A stretch of DNA of 64,000 nt, from the NCBI GenBank assembly GCA_018817515.1, contig JAHIUD010000032.1:99309-163308 (forward strand), read 5' to 3'. This DNA comes from Pseudomonadota bacterium (lineage in GTDB: Bacteria; Desulfobacterota; Desulfovibrionia; Desulfovibrionales; Desulfovibrionaceae). A program made the translations under genes and the position numbers. The notes under the pieces were generated by a model. That model was not told the DNA's origin and did not search any database. It saw only the letters and a list, made by a program, of their open reading frames with translations. Shown here in pieces: positions 1-8,252 of this stretch (its first letter is position 1; each line of letters opens with the position of its first letter).

Positions 1-156
1 GTCCGTGGGTGCAGGCTTGTTGGCCTGCGTCTTATCCGTCTTGACGGCTTTGGCCGGGGCCTTGCGCGCAGCGGAAATGGAATCCGTAGACATAAAGAAG
101 ACCATGAACACAGGCAAAAGCGTCGTCACGCCGAACATGCGCTTATATTTCAACAT
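1..156 (-). CDS. N-terminal part of a putative exported protein (cut by window edge)
   Basis: An open frame starts with ATG at 156 and runs off the left edge after 52 codons, so only the N-terminus is visible. A GAGG Shine-Dalgarno lies about 10 bases upstream. The start has basic residues (MLKYKR), then a hydrophobic stretch at roughly residues 9-22 ending in an STDSISAA-like region, which looks like a signal peptide. The segment after it is rich in Ala, Lys and Pro, a low-complexity linker typical of secreted or envelope proteins. A second Met at residue 7 could also be the start. The function cannot be told from this fragment. Confidence 0.55.
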   Translation of the reverse strand, partial: MLKYKRMFGVTTLLPVFMVFFMSTDSISAARKAPAKAVKTDKTQANKPAPTD

Positions 157-304
157 GCTGAATCGCCTCAGGAATGTTCGCCTTGCGGACAAGACGGTCA
201 GGGTTGCAGCAAACTCTTGAGAACAGTCGCTATTCCAGGCCACGATTTCCACCGCCAAGAAGAGAAGGGGTCCCGCGGTTCACATCCATCCGCAATAAAG
301 TTTA

Positions 305-337
305 CATAATTTACATTATGAGACAAAATGCGGTCAA
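305..337 (-). promoter_or_regulatory. Candidate promoter with overlapping dyad for the exported-protein gene
   Basis: On the minus strand TTGACC (337-332) and TAAATT (313-308) are 18 bases apart, a fair sigma-70 pair, about 145 bases upstream of the ATG at 156. The -10 region lies inside the 16-base inverted repeat CATAATTTACATTATG (305-320), a layout expected of a repressor operator. The AT-rich dyad resembles Fur/PerR-type boxes only loosely. The rest of 157-370 holds no gene that I can support. Confidence 0.35.
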
Positions 338-370
338 AGCCCGGTGCCTGGAAAGGGCGGCCAGGCCCTG

Positions 371-1009
371 CTACTTCTTGGCCCAGTCGGCCAGGAACTT
401 GGCCAGGCCGATGTCGGTGAGCGGATGCTTTATCAAGTCCAGCAGGACGCTGAGCGGAATGGTGATGGCGTCGGCTCCAAGCAGCGCCGCCTGAAAGAAC
501 TGGCTGGTGTTGCGGATGCTCGCCGCCAGCACCTGTGTGGCCATGTCGTAATTGCGAAAGATGGACATAAGGTCCTGGACAAGCTGCATGCCGTCCTGGC
601 CCACGTCATCCAGACGACCGATGAACGGGCTCACGTAGGTGGCTCCGGCCTTGGCCGCAAGCAGTGCCTGGTTCGCGGAGAATACCAGGGTCGCGTTGGT
701 CTCGATGCCGCGCAGATGCAATTCCTTGATTGTCTTGAGACCTTCAAGAGTTACTGGAACTTTGATCACGACATTCGGGGCGATCTTCACAAGATCACGC
801 GCCTCGGCCAACATGGCCGGTGATTCCGTGGCGATGACCTCCACGCTCACCGGTCCATCGACCTCCTTGCAGATCTGGCGGACAACCTTCTTCCAGTCCC
901 CCTTCTCCTTAGATAAGAGGCTCGGGTTGGTGGTCACGCCTTCAATGGCTCCCAGGGACACGGCCTGACGGATCTGCTCGATGTTCGCGGTGTCGAGAAA
1001 GATTTTCAT
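371..1009 (-). CDS. fsa: Transaldolase / fructose-6-phosphate aldolase, TalC-Fsa family
   Basis: This 213-residue protein belongs to the small transaldolase family (usual length 212-220). It begins MKIFLDTANI, the family hallmark, continues with the GVTTNPSLL motif, and has the Schiff-base lysine in VIKVPVT (about residue 83). Enzymes of this group either transfer dihydroxyacetone units in the non-oxidative pentose phosphate pathway or cleave fructose 6-phosphate; sequence alone does not separate the two. The start at 1009 was chosen over an upstream Met because GGGAGG sits five bases before it and the conserved N-terminus begins there. It is the last gene of the dapL-folK-YHS-fsa series, 40 bases after its neighbour. 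Confidence 0.9.
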   Translation of the reverse strand: MKIFLDTANIEQIRQAVSLGAIEGVTTNPSLLSKEKGDWKKVVRQICKEVDGPVSVEVIATESPAMLAEARDLVKIAPNVVIKVPVTLEGLKTIKELHLRGIETNATLVFSANQALLAAKAGATYVSPFIGRLDDVGQDGMQLVQDLMSIFRNYDMATQVLAASIRNTSQFFQAALLGADAITIPLSVLLDLIKHPLTDIGLAKFLADWAKK

Positions 1010-1049
1010 GGAGCCTCCCAAGGGGCTGAATTGCTAGGTGGGCAAAAAA

Positions 1050-1331
1050 TCAGGACTTTCCGCCCTCTTCCGATCCCTGGATGCGCTTGAGGTAGGTTTC
1101 GCGGCAATCGTAGGAGCAGAAATTGAGAACCACGTCGCCCTGGCGCACGCGGATATCGCTGTTCTTGGAGACGTACGCCCCGCACACCGGGTCTTTGACC
1201 ATCTCGCCGGAGGCCTGGAGGTTTTCGGTCTTCTCCTCGGCCTTGTTCTGCTTGTAGCGCTTGTCGCCCATGAAGAGCTTCCAGACCACAAAGCCGCATA
1301 TGAATACGATGAGCAGCTTGGTAAAACTCAT
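1050..1331 (-). CDS. Small membrane-anchored protein with YHS-like cysteine motif
   Basis: This 93-residue protein has one N-terminal membrane segment (about residues 4-20), a charged linker, then a compact C-terminal domain with DPVCGAYV and NFCSYDCRETYL. DPVCG followed by an FCS..C element is the signature of the YHS domain, which in larger proteins (copper ATPases, toluene monooxygenase-associated proteins) is thought to bind metal. The orientation suggests a cytoplasmic cysteine domain held at the inner membrane. AGGAG lies 11 bases before the ATG. It sits between folK and fsa in one transcription unit, but the neighbours do not explain its role. A metal-sensing or metal-delivery role is inference. 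Confidence 0.7.
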   Translation of the reverse strand: MSFTKLLIVFICGFVVWKLFMGDKRYKQNKAEEKTENLQASGEMVKDPVCGAYVSKNSDIRVRQGDVVLNFCSYDCRETYLKRIQGSEEGGKS

Positions 1332-1392
1332 ATGATGACGTCTCCTCTCCAGACTCGCGGGCTGCGGGCGTGGGCGCCCTGCTCGTGGGTGC

Positions 1393-1893
1393 CTATTTCT
1401 GGGTGATGTTCCGACCTTCCAGGGTGTAGCTCAGCCCGGCCAAAACCTCGTCAATGCTCCGGCCGTCCTTGAACACGAGCTTCGGCGCGACATCGCGCAG
1501 AGGCACCAGGACAAAGGCGCGCTCAAGCATGCGCGGATGCGGCAGAGTCAGATATTCCGTGTCCATCTCCGTATCACCGAAGGTCAAGAGATCCAGGTCG
1601 ATGATGCGCGGCCCGCCAGGATCTGCTCCGCGCAGGCGCCCCAGCTTTTGCTCGATGGCCTGGATGGTGGACAAAAAGCCCTCCGGCGCCCAGACGTCAG
1701 AGGCCACCTCCAGGCGCACCACAGCGTTGGAGAACCAGGGCTGGTCCTTGACGGCCCCCTGAGGCTCGGTGTGGTAGATGTGCGAAAGGGCGCCGAAAGC
1801 AATGTCGTTTCCGTAGTCCTCAAGCAACGTCAGGGCTTCGTTAATGTTGGCCTCGGCGTCTCCGATATTGGAGCCAAGGGCAACATAGGTGGT
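1393..1893 (-). CDS. folK: 2-amino-4-hydroxy-6-hydroxymethyldihydropteridine pyrophosphokinase
   Basis: HPPK transfers pyrophosphate from ATP to the pterin in folate synthesis. Visible motifs are the N-terminal YVALGSNIGD, the substrate-binding GPRIIDLDLL and LPHPRMLERAFVLVPL, all expected for a protein of about 165 residues. The start is a problem. The conserved N-terminus extends upstream of TTG 1827, but going further up there is no in-frame ATG, GTG or TTG; the frame simply runs on, without stops, inside the end of dapL. I therefore give the boundary as the base just after the dapL coding region, near the conserved TTYVALG. Options are a rare start codon, a frameshift from dapL (the frames differ by one base), a sequencing error, or a shortened protein from TTG 1827. 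Confidence 0.8.
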   Translation of the reverse strand, partial: TTYVALGSNIGDAEANINEALTLLEDYGNDIAFGALSHIYHTEPQGAVKDQPWFSNAVVRLEVASDVWAPEGFLSTIQAIEQKLGRLRGADPGGPRIIDLDLLTFGDTEMDTEYLTLPHPRMLERAFVLVPLRDVAPKLVFKDGRSIDEVLAGLSYTLEGRNITQK

Positions 1894-3059
1894 TAGAGTT
1901 GGGAAATCCGTAACACCGCCTCCTTCAGTCGATCCGTGTTCACCGTGAGCGAGATGCGGAAATAGCCCTCGCCCGGAGCGCCAAAGCCGTTGCCCGGGGT
2001 GGTCACCACGCCGGTCTGCTTGAGAACCCTGGTCACGAAGTCTTGGGAGGTCACGCCGCCGGGGACCTTGGACCAGATATAAAAGGTGGCCTCAGGGATG
2101 CGGCAGGAGATGCCCGCCTTCTTCAAGGCCTCGATGACCACATCGCGGCGCTCGCGGTAGATGCCGCGGAGCTCTGCGGTGTAGGCGTCGCCCTGGTTCA
2201 GGGCCACGATACCAGCTTCCTGCACGGCCTGGAAGATGCCGGAGTCCACATTTTCCTTCACCTTGCCCAGGCCCTTGACCAGGGAGGCGTTGCCCACGGC
2301 CATGCCGATGCGCCAGCCGGTCATGTTGTAGGTCTTGGACAGGGAGTGGAACTCGATGGCCACATCGCGGCCGCCGGGGATCTCCAGGATCGACAGGGGC
2401 TTGTTGTCCTCGTTGAAGTACATCTCGGTGTAGGCCGCGTCGTGCACGACGATGACCTCGAACTCCAGGGCCTTGGCGATGAGCTTCTCGTAGAACGAGC
2501 GCGGGGCCATGGCCGCCGTGGGGTTGTTCGGGTAGTTGACGTAGATGGCCTTGGCGCGCTTCCAGGTGTCGTTGTCGATGGCGTCCAGGTCCGGCAGGAA
2601 ATTGTTCTCGTCGGTGAGCGGCAGGTACATGGGGATGCCGCCCACGAACTCCGTGGTCACGCCGTAGACCGGATAGTTGGGCGTGGCGATGAGCACCAGG
2701 TCGCCGGGATTCACAAAGGCCAGAGGGAAGTGCGCGATGCCTTCCTTGGAGCCGATGAGGCTCACGACCTCGGTCTGCGGGTCCAGGCTGACGCCGAAGC
2801 GGCGCAGATACCAGTCGGCCACGGCCTGGCGGAAGCTCAGAAGCCCCACGTAGGAAGGATACTGGTGGTTGGCCGGATTGCGGGCAGCGGCGCAGAGCGC
2901 GTCAATGATGAAGTCCGGGGTGGGCAGGTCGGGATCGCCGATGCCCAGGCTGATGATGTCCAGGCCCTTGGCGCGGACCTCTTCCTTGGCCTTGTCGACG
3001 GCGGCGAACAAATACGGGGGCAGGCTCGCAAGACGCTGTGCAAGCTGGAAATCAGGCAT
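1893..3059 (-). CDS. dapL: LL-diaminopimelate aminotransferase
   Basis: This 388-residue fold-type I PLP aminotransferase most resembles the DapL group, which converts tetrahydrodipicolinate directly to LL-diaminopimelate and bypasses the succinylase or acetylase branch of lysine and peptidoglycan synthesis. Seen in the sequence: the early GIGDPDLPTP segment, YVNYPNNPTAA, VVHDAAYTEMYF with the PLP-stacking Tyr, and the PLP lysine in SLSKTYNMTGWRIG (about residue 235). lysA at 14860 supplies the last step of the same route. It is the first gene of a four-gene minus-strand unit; its stop codon overlaps the region where folK must begin. Other class-I aminotransferases are the alternative reading. 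Confidence 0.87.
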   Translation of the reverse strand: MPDFQLAQRLASLPPYLFAAVDKAKEEVRAKGLDIISLGIGDPDLPTPDFIIDALCAAARNPANHQYPSYVGLLSFRQAVADWYLRRFGVSLDPQTEVVSLIGSKEGIAHFPLAFVNPGDLVLIATPNYPVYGVTTEFVGGIPMYLPLTDENNFLPDLDAIDNDTWKRAKAIYVNYPNNPTAAMAPRSFYEKLIAKALEFEVIVVHDAAYTEMYFNEDNKPLSILEIPGGRDVAIEFHSLSKTYNMTGWRIGMAVGNASLVKGLGKVKENVDSGIFQAVQEAGIVALNQGDAYTAELRGIYRERRDVVIEALKKAGISCRIPEATFYIWSKVPGGVTSQDFVTRVLKQTGVVTTPGNGFGAPGEGYFRISLTVNTDRLKEAVLRISQL

Positions 3060-3091
3060 AAGGGGCTCCTTTGGTGCAATTGGAAACGCTT

Positions 3092-3120
3092 GTGTAATTG
3101 TTCGGCCCTGCTTCTGTCAA
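3092..3120 (-). promoter_or_regulatory. Sigma-70 type promoter for the dapL operon
   Basis: On the minus strand a perfect TTGACA (3120-3115) is followed after 17 bases by TTACAC (3097-3092). This puts the transcript start about 25 bases before the dapL ATG, with the AAGGAG ribosome site between. The remaining 3121-3277 shows no gene. Confidence 0.6.
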
Positions 3121-3277
3121 TCTGGCTTATGCGAACAGGGAGCCATAGCCGGAACCCGCCGCCGCTCTTGCCGAGGACGGAGAAAACGTTTAGTTCCTGA
3201 GTGGAGACAGTTGGACCGGCACCTGCCTGAGCGATGACGGAGCGGACTCCCCTGCCCCGACTGGCGGTGATGATCTG

Positions 3278-4231
3278 ATGAACACCATGCCTGACGATAC
3301 CGGAACATACGTTTCTCATCCCGTCGCTGACCGCTACCTCCAACATCTTGTGGTGGAACGGGGCTTGTCGGACAACACAACGCAGGCATACTCCGCTGAC
3401 ATCGTTACTTTTCTGACTTTCCTGGAGACCCTGGGCTCCACGCTGGAAACCTGCACCCAACGCCATTTGTTCCTCTTTTTGACCCACCTGCGCGCACGCA
3501 AACTTGCGGCCGCGAGCTTGGCCAGGCACCTGTCCAGCGTGCGCGGGCTTTTTGCCTATGCCGTCCAGGCCGGACTCTTGGCAGAAGACCCGTCGGTTCT
3601 GCTGGAAAGCCCCAAGCTCCCGGCCCAGCTCCCCGAATTTTTGACCCACGCCGAAATGGACCGCCTGCTGGAGCAGCCTGATGTGACCACCGCGCTGGGC
3701 TTCCGCGATCGCGTCATGCTGGAGCTGCTCTATGCCTGCGGGCTGCGCATCTCCGAGCTCATCGGCCTTGTGCTGGGCGACTTCGACCCGCAGACAGGCG
3801 TGTTGCGCGTCTTCGGCAAGCGCTCCAAGGAGCGCCTTGTGCCTGTCCACTTTGCGGCCCAGCGCCTGCTTTGCGACTATCTCGATCACAAGCGCGCCGG
3901 GTTCAACCCCCTGCAAAAACACATCTTCCTGAACCGCTCGGGCAAGGGCCTGACCCGCCAGGGCGTGTGGAAGCTGGTCAAACGCTACGCCGAGGCGGCA
4001 AACATCCGGCGCAGCATCTCGCCGCACACCTTCCGCCACTCCTTTGCCACGCATCTGCTGGAAGGCGGCGCGGACCTGCGCACCGTACAGATTCTGCTTG
4101 GCCACGCCGCCATCAACGCCACCGAGATCTACACACACATCCAGTCCGGCCGCCTCATGCGCATCCATGAGCAGTATCACCCGCGCTCGACCGGGGGGCT
4201 TTCGCCGCTTGCGGCAGAGGCGGAATCTTGA
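3278..4231 (+). CDS. xerD: Site-specific tyrosine recombinase XerD
   Basis: This 317-residue tyrosine recombinase resolves chromosome dimers at dif with a partner Xer protein. An N-terminal SAM-like core-binding domain (residues about 15-100, with LVVERGLSDNTTQAYSAD) is followed by the catalytic domain. The active-site set is complete: Arg in ACGLRISEL, Lys in the FGKRSKER hairpin, HTFRH, LGHAAINATE and the nucleophile Tyr in IYTHI. Length and motifs fit the housekeeping Xer group; nothing next to it suggests a prophage or integron. XerC cannot be fully excluded. Its stop overlaps the TTG start of the next gene by three bases (TTGA), so the two are translationally coupled. Confidence 0.85.
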   Translation: MNTMPDDTGTYVSHPVADRYLQHLVVERGLSDNTTQAYSADIVTFLTFLETLGSTLETCTQRHLFLFLTHLRARKLAAASLARHLSSVRGLFAYAVQAGLLAEDPSVLLESPKLPAQLPEFLTHAEMDRLLEQPDVTTALGFRDRVMLELLYACGLRISELIGLVLGDFDPQTGVLRVFGKRSKERLVPVHFAAQRLLCDYLDHKRAGFNPLQKHIFLNRSGKGLTRQGVWKLVKRYAEAANIRRSISPHTFRHSFATHLLEGGADLRTVQILLGHAAINATEIYTHIQSGRLMRIHEQYHPRSTGGLSPLAAEAES

Positions 4232-6936
4232 GCAAGGCCCAGCTGATCAAAGCGCACACGGTCATCACGGCCCACGCAAACGCGGACTTCGACGCCCTGG
4301 CGGCCATGATCGCGGCCAGCCGCCTGTACCCGGACGCAGCGCTCATCTTTCCCGGCAGCCAGGAAAAGAACCTGCGCAATTTCTACATCCAGAGCACCAC
4401 GTACCTCTTCAACTTCAAGCACTTCAAGGACATCGACCCGGAGGCCGTGGAGCTTCTGGTGGTCGTCGACACCCGGCAGAAGTCACGCCTGCCCCATGTG
4501 GCGCTGCTTCTGGACAAGCCTGAGATCAAGATCCACGTCTACGACCACCACCCGGACACGGACGAGGATCTCCAGGCCGAGTTCTCCCGCGTGGAGGCCT
4601 GGGGCTCCACCACCACCATCCTCGTGCACGAGATGATCGCCAAGGGCGTGGTGCCCAACATCGAGGAGGCCACGGTCCTTGGCCTGGGCATCTTTGAGGA
4701 CACCGGTTCCTTCAGCTTCGCCTCCACCACGCCGGAGGACTTCAGCGCCGCGGGCTGGCTGCGCCGGAACGGCATGGACCTGGACGTCATCTCCGACCTG
4801 CTGGCGCGCGACCTGTCATCAGAACAGATCACCATCTTGAGCGCCCTCATCGAATCAGCCAAGCTGCACGATTTCCACGGCATCGAGGTCGTTATCGCCG
4901 AGGTCAGCACGGAAGAGTTCGTCAGCGATTTCGCCTACCTCGTCCACAAGTACATCGACATGGAGAACGTCCGGGTGATGTTCGCCCTGGGCCGCATGAA
5001 CGATCGCATCCACCTAGTGGCGCGCTCTCGCACCGCCGAGGTCAATGTGGGCAACATCTGCACCTTCTTCGGCGGCGGGGGGCACGCCTACGCGGCCTCG
5101 GCCACCATCAAGGACAAGACCTTAAGCCAGGTGCGCGACGAATTGCTGGCCCTGCTCTACTCGCACATCAACCCCCAGTTGGTGGCCGCAACGCTCATGT
5201 CCACGCCGCCCGTGACCATCGAGTCCGACCACAGCATGTCCGACGCGGCGGAGCTCATGACGCGCTTCGGGCTCAAGGGTGTGCCTGTTGTGGCGCCGGG
5301 CACCATGCGCTGCGTGGGGCTCATGGAGCGCAAGATCGCGGACAAGGCCCTGAGCCACGGGTTGGGTGGCGCTGCCCTTGGCGTCTACATGCTGGCCGAC
5401 TACGCCCAGGTGAACGAGGACGCGGACCTGTACCAGGTCATGGAGATCATCATCGGCAAGCGCCAGCGGCTTCTGCCGGTGCTTCGCGGCGAGGAGGTCG
5501 TGGGCGTGGTCACACGCACCGATCTGGTGAACCAGATGGTCGAGCAGTCGGCGCGCATCTCCGAGGTGGTGCTGCCGGATCGCAAGAAGGAGCGCAACAT
5601 CCGGCCGGTGATGCGCACACGCCTGCCCGGCTCGGTCATCGCCTTGCTTGAGCAGGCCGGGCACCTGGGCCAGCAACTGGGCTTCAAAGTCTACGCCGTG
5701 GGCGGCTTCGTGCGTGACATCCTCATCGCCCGGCCCAACCTGGACATCGACCTGGTAGTCGAGGGCGACGGCATCCAGTTCGCCCGCGAACTCGCGGCCT
5801 TGCGTCAGGGCCGGGTCAAGGAGCACCTCAAGTTCAAGACCGCCGTGGTGGTCTTCCCAGACGGACAGCGCATCGACGTGGCCACTGCCCGGCTGGAGTA
5901 CTACGAGTATCCAACCGCCCTGCCCACAGTGGAGCTCTCTTCAATCAAGATGGATCTGTACCGCCGCGACTTCACGGTCAACGCCCTGGCCTTGCAGCTC
6001 AATCCGGGCGATTTCGGCCAGCTCATGGACTTCTTCGGCGCCCAGCGCGACATCAAGGAAAAGATCATCCGCGTCCTGCATTCGCTGAGTTTCGTGGAGG
6101 ATCCCACGCGCATCCTCAGGGCCATCCGCTTCGAGCAACGCTTCAATTTCCGCATCGACGGCCAGACCCACCGGCTCATCAAGAACGCCGTGCAGCTCAA
6201 GTTGTTCCACAAACTCTCCGGTTCGCGGCTGACCCATGAGCTTCAGTTGATCATGAACGAGGACAACGTCCTGGAATGCTTGAACCGGCTACATGAGCTC
6301 AAGCTCATGGCCGCCATTCATCCGCTGCTGGCCCTGGATACCGAGCGCATGCGCGTCCTGAGCGAGGTCCACAAGGTCCACACCTGGTACAAGCTGCTGT
6401 ATCTGGAACCCAAGGCCAACGCCTGGAAACTGTTCATGCTGGGCCTGACCATGGGCCTGGAGCGCAATCAGTTGGAGCTGGTCGGTCAGCGGCTGCGCTA
6501 CTCGGAGCGCGAGTTGCGTGATTTCCTCTCCCTGCGCGATCAACTGGGCGAGGCCCTGGCCAGGCTCATGGTCTGGCAGGACAACCACTCCCCCCTAAGC
6601 GAAATTTACTTCACTCTCGCCCCCCTGCCGGTGGAGGCCGTGCTCTTCCTCATGGCCCGCAGCCGCCGCGAAGCCATCCGCAAGAACATTTCGCTCTTCC
6701 TCACGCGCATGCGTACCCAGGATCTGTTCATCGATGGCGAGGATCTGAAGTCTCTTGGCCTGCATACCGGTCCGGCCTTTGCGCATGTTCTGCAGGCCGT
6801 CCGCGCGGCTCTTGTGGATGGCGAGGCAGTGACCCGCGAAAAGCAAATGGAGCTTGCCAAGAGCCTCATAGAGGAGCTAGGGGACAAGGGCTTTGCGGAC
6901 TTTCCACCGCACCGGGGCAGGCATGCCCGGAAGTAA
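4228..6936 (+). CDS. DHH phosphoesterase - CBS - tRNA nucleotidyltransferase fusion
   Basis: This 902-residue protein joins three modules. The N-terminal third is a DHH-family phosphoesterase, with HANADFDALAAM, VYDHHPDTDED and the DHHA1-type GGGGHAYAAS. Two CBS motifs follow (about residues 315-440), starting at MSTPPVTIESDHSMSDAAEL. The C-terminal half is a class II nucleotidyltransferase of the poly(A) polymerase/CCA-adding family: VGGFVRDIL, the DIDLVV acidic pair, RRDFTVNALAL and EDPTRILRAIRFEQRF. The nucleotidyltransferase presumably adds A or CCA to tRNA 3' ends; the DHH part may act on short RNA or nucleotide substrates, with CBS domains sensing adenine nucleotides (inference). Similar fusions are known in deltaproteobacteria. 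The start is TTG at 4228. Confidence 0.85.
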   Translation: MSKAQLIKAHTVITAHANADFDALAAMIAASRLYPDAALIFPGSQEKNLRNFYIQSTTYLFNFKHFKDIDPEAVELLVVVDTRQKSRLPHVALLLDKPEIKIHVYDHHPDTDEDLQAEFSRVEAWGSTTTILVHEMIAKGVVPNIEEATVLGLGIFEDTGSFSFASTTPEDFSAAGWLRRNGMDLDVISDLLARDLSSEQITILSALIESAKLHDFHGIEVVIAEVSTEEFVSDFAYLVHKYIDMENVRVMFALGRMNDRIHLVARSRTAEVNVGNICTFFGGGGHAYAASATIKDKTLSQVRDELLALLYSHINPQLVAATLMSTPPVTIESDHSMSDAAELMTRFGLKGVPVVAPGTMRCVGLMERKIADKALSHGLGGAALGVYMLADYAQVNEDADLYQVMEIIIGKRQRLLPVLRGEEVVGVVTRTDLVNQMVEQSARISEVVLPDRKKERNIRPVMRTRLPGSVIALLEQAGHLGQQLGFKVYAVGGFVRDILIARPNLDIDLVVEGDGIQFARELAALRQGRVKEHLKFKTAVVVFPDGQRIDVATARLEYYEYPTALPTVELSSIKMDLYRRDFTVNALALQLNPGDFGQLMDFFGAQRDIKEKIIRVLHSLSFVEDPTRILRAIRFEQRFNFRIDGQTHRLIKNAVQLKLFHKLSGSRLTHELQLIMNEDNVLECLNRLHELKLMAAIHPLLALDTERMRVLSEVHKVHTWYKLLYLEPKANAWKLFMLGLTMGLERNQLELVGQRLRYSERELRDFLSLRDQLGEALARLMVWQDNHSPLSEIYFTLAPLPVEAVLFLMARSRREAIRKNISLFLTRMRTQDLFIDGEDLKSLGLHTGPAFAHVLQAVRAALVDGEAVTREKQMELAKSLIEELGDKGFADFPPHRGRHARK

Positions 6937-6994
6937 CCTGCGCTAATTTGTTCGATGACAATATCCTTTGCAATGCTCTTGCCGGGAGGATCGC

Positions 6995-7759
6995 ATGTCA
7001 CAGGATGATGCACTCATAATAGTCAAGGTCGAAAAGGAAAACGACGACACGACATCAATTTACTTCACCGGCCCGGACATGGAGCGGTTCAAAAACCGCA
7101 AACCCGGCCAGTACGCCGCCATCCGCATTTACAAGGACGGCGGCTGGAGTGCACCACACCCCTTCACGCTCTCCAGCTCACCCAGCGAAGAAACCCTGCG
7201 CATGACCATCAAGAAGTCCGGCGAGTTCACCTCATCCATTCCGGACATCGAACCCGGCACGCCCATCCAATGCAGCGGCCCCTACGGCCAATTCTGCAAG
7301 GACATAGCCACGAGCAAAGAGATCGTCATGATCGCCGGTGGAGTGGGCATCACTCCGTTCCTCAGCGTGCTGCGGCACTTTCGGGAGACGGTTGCGGACA
7401 ATCAGGTCACACTCTTCTGGGCCAACAAGACCCCGGACGACGCCTTTGCCGCAAAGGAGCTTGAGGAATTCACCCGACATCTCAAGCTTTCCGTGGTGCA
7501 TGTCTTCAGCCGCGTCGCACCGGCTGACCAGACCGAGGCGCCAGAGTTCACCGACAACCGTCCAGGAAAAATTTCTCATGAATACGGTCGATTGAATCAG
7601 GCTATGTTTTTGCGCCACATCACCTCGGTCAACGCCTCCTTCTATCTCTGCGGGCCCCCCGCCATGCAGCAGACCGTGTTGGAGGAGCTTTCGCTGTATG
7701 GTGTGGAGCCGGGCAAGGTGGATAAGGAAGCCTTTGTCTTCAGTCCCAAAACAAAGTGA
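6995..7759 (+). CDS. FNR-type flavin oxidoreductase
   Basis: This 254-residue protein has the ferredoxin-NADP reductase fold. An N-terminal flavin-binding barrel carries PGQYAAIRIY and PHPFTLSSSP, where the flavin-contact motif RxYS is replaced by HPFT. The nucleotide-binding half carries GPYGQF, AGGVGITPFLSVLRHF and the terminal FYLCGPPAMQ. There is no cysteine cluster for a [2Fe-2S] centre, so it needs a separate electron partner. The ATG at 6995 follows GGGAGGA; an upstream Met lacks such a site. The next gene starts inside or just after its stop. The partner and substrate are unknown; coupling to the CBS protein and permease downstream suggests a shared function. Confidence 0.75.
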   Translation: MSQDDALIIVKVEKENDDTTSIYFTGPDMERFKNRKPGQYAAIRIYKDGGWSAPHPFTLSSSPSEETLRMTIKKSGEFTSSIPDIEPGTPIQCSGPYGQFCKDIATSKEIVMIAGGVGITPFLSVLRHFRETVADNQVTLFWANKTPDDAFAAKELEEFTRHLKLSVVHVFSRVAPADQTEAPEFTDNRPGKISHEYGRLNQAMFLRHITSVNASFYLCGPPAMQQTVLEELSLYGVEPGKVDKEAFVFSPKTK

Positions 7760-7776
7760 GCCCCAGGGAGACGCGC

Positions 7777-8241
7777 ATGAAGATCGTACAGTTCATGAAC
7801 ACTGACTTGACCCGGGTAAGACCGGACACGGATTTCGCCACGCTGCTGGCGACCCACGCCAGCACGGAAACCCGGCATACCTATGTCGTTGACGAGGCCG
7901 GGCACCTGAAGGGAGTCGTCACCAACCTGGACATGCTGAAGAGGATGGTGCCTTCCTACCTGACCTCGACGCTGGCCTCCTCCATCTCCGATGGCGCGGA
8001 GCTTATCCGCAAACGCTTTGAGGAGTGCAAGCACCTCACTGCGGCAGATGTCATGCAGCGCGACTTTTTGCTTCTGAACACCGAGGACACCCTCATCGAG
8101 GCTGATGTCCACCTGCATGAGGGCCGCTACAACGCCCTGCCGGTGGTGGACAGCGCAGGCATCCTCGTCGGGGATATCGACCGCAGGGTCATTCTGAAGC
8201 ACATCGCCGTAGACATTTGCGGCCTTCCCGCCAAGGCCTAG
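7777..8241 (+). CDS. CBS-pair protein
   Basis: This 154-residue protein consists of two CBS motifs and little else: residues about 5-60 (MNTDLTRVRPD, with YVVDEAGHLKGVVT) and about 90-150 (VMQRDFLLLNTEDTLIEAD, with ALPVVDSAGILVGDI). CBS pairs usually bind adenosyl nucleotides and regulate a linked protein. The ATG at 7777 is preferred because CAGGGAG lies six bases before it; a GTG at 7756 overlapping the previous stop is the alternative. The permease begins 11 bases after its end, so a regulatory role on the transporter is likely but is inference. Confidence 0.75.
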   Translation: MKIVQFMNTDLTRVRPDTDFATLLATHASTETRHTYVVDEAGHLKGVVTNLDMLKRMVPSYLTSTLASSISDGAELIRKRFEECKHLTAADVMQRDFLLLNTEDTLIEADVHLHEGRYNALPVVDSAGILVGDIDRRVILKHIAVDICGLPAKA

Positions 8242-8252
8242 GGGGAAACGCC

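Noticed and set aside
346..366. GCCTGG/CCAGGC hairpin as the terminator of fsa
   Set aside because: Only a six-base stem with a nine-base loop and no T tract on the minus strand; too weak to list.
1895..1910. A classic -1 slippery heptamer joining dapL and folK
   Set aside because: TTTCCCA is present, but it is in the wrong phase for DapL translation to slip in the standard way.
2837..4180. A 447-codon minus-strand frame over xerD and the dapL start
   Set aside because: It runs antisense to xerD and out of frame through dapL and has no domain; GC-rich third positions explain it.
3278..4231. xerD as a phage or integron integrase marking a mobile element
   Set aside because: Length, motifs and coupling with the tRNA nucleotidyltransferase fit the housekeeping Xer group; no attachment repeats, phage genes or composition change nearby.
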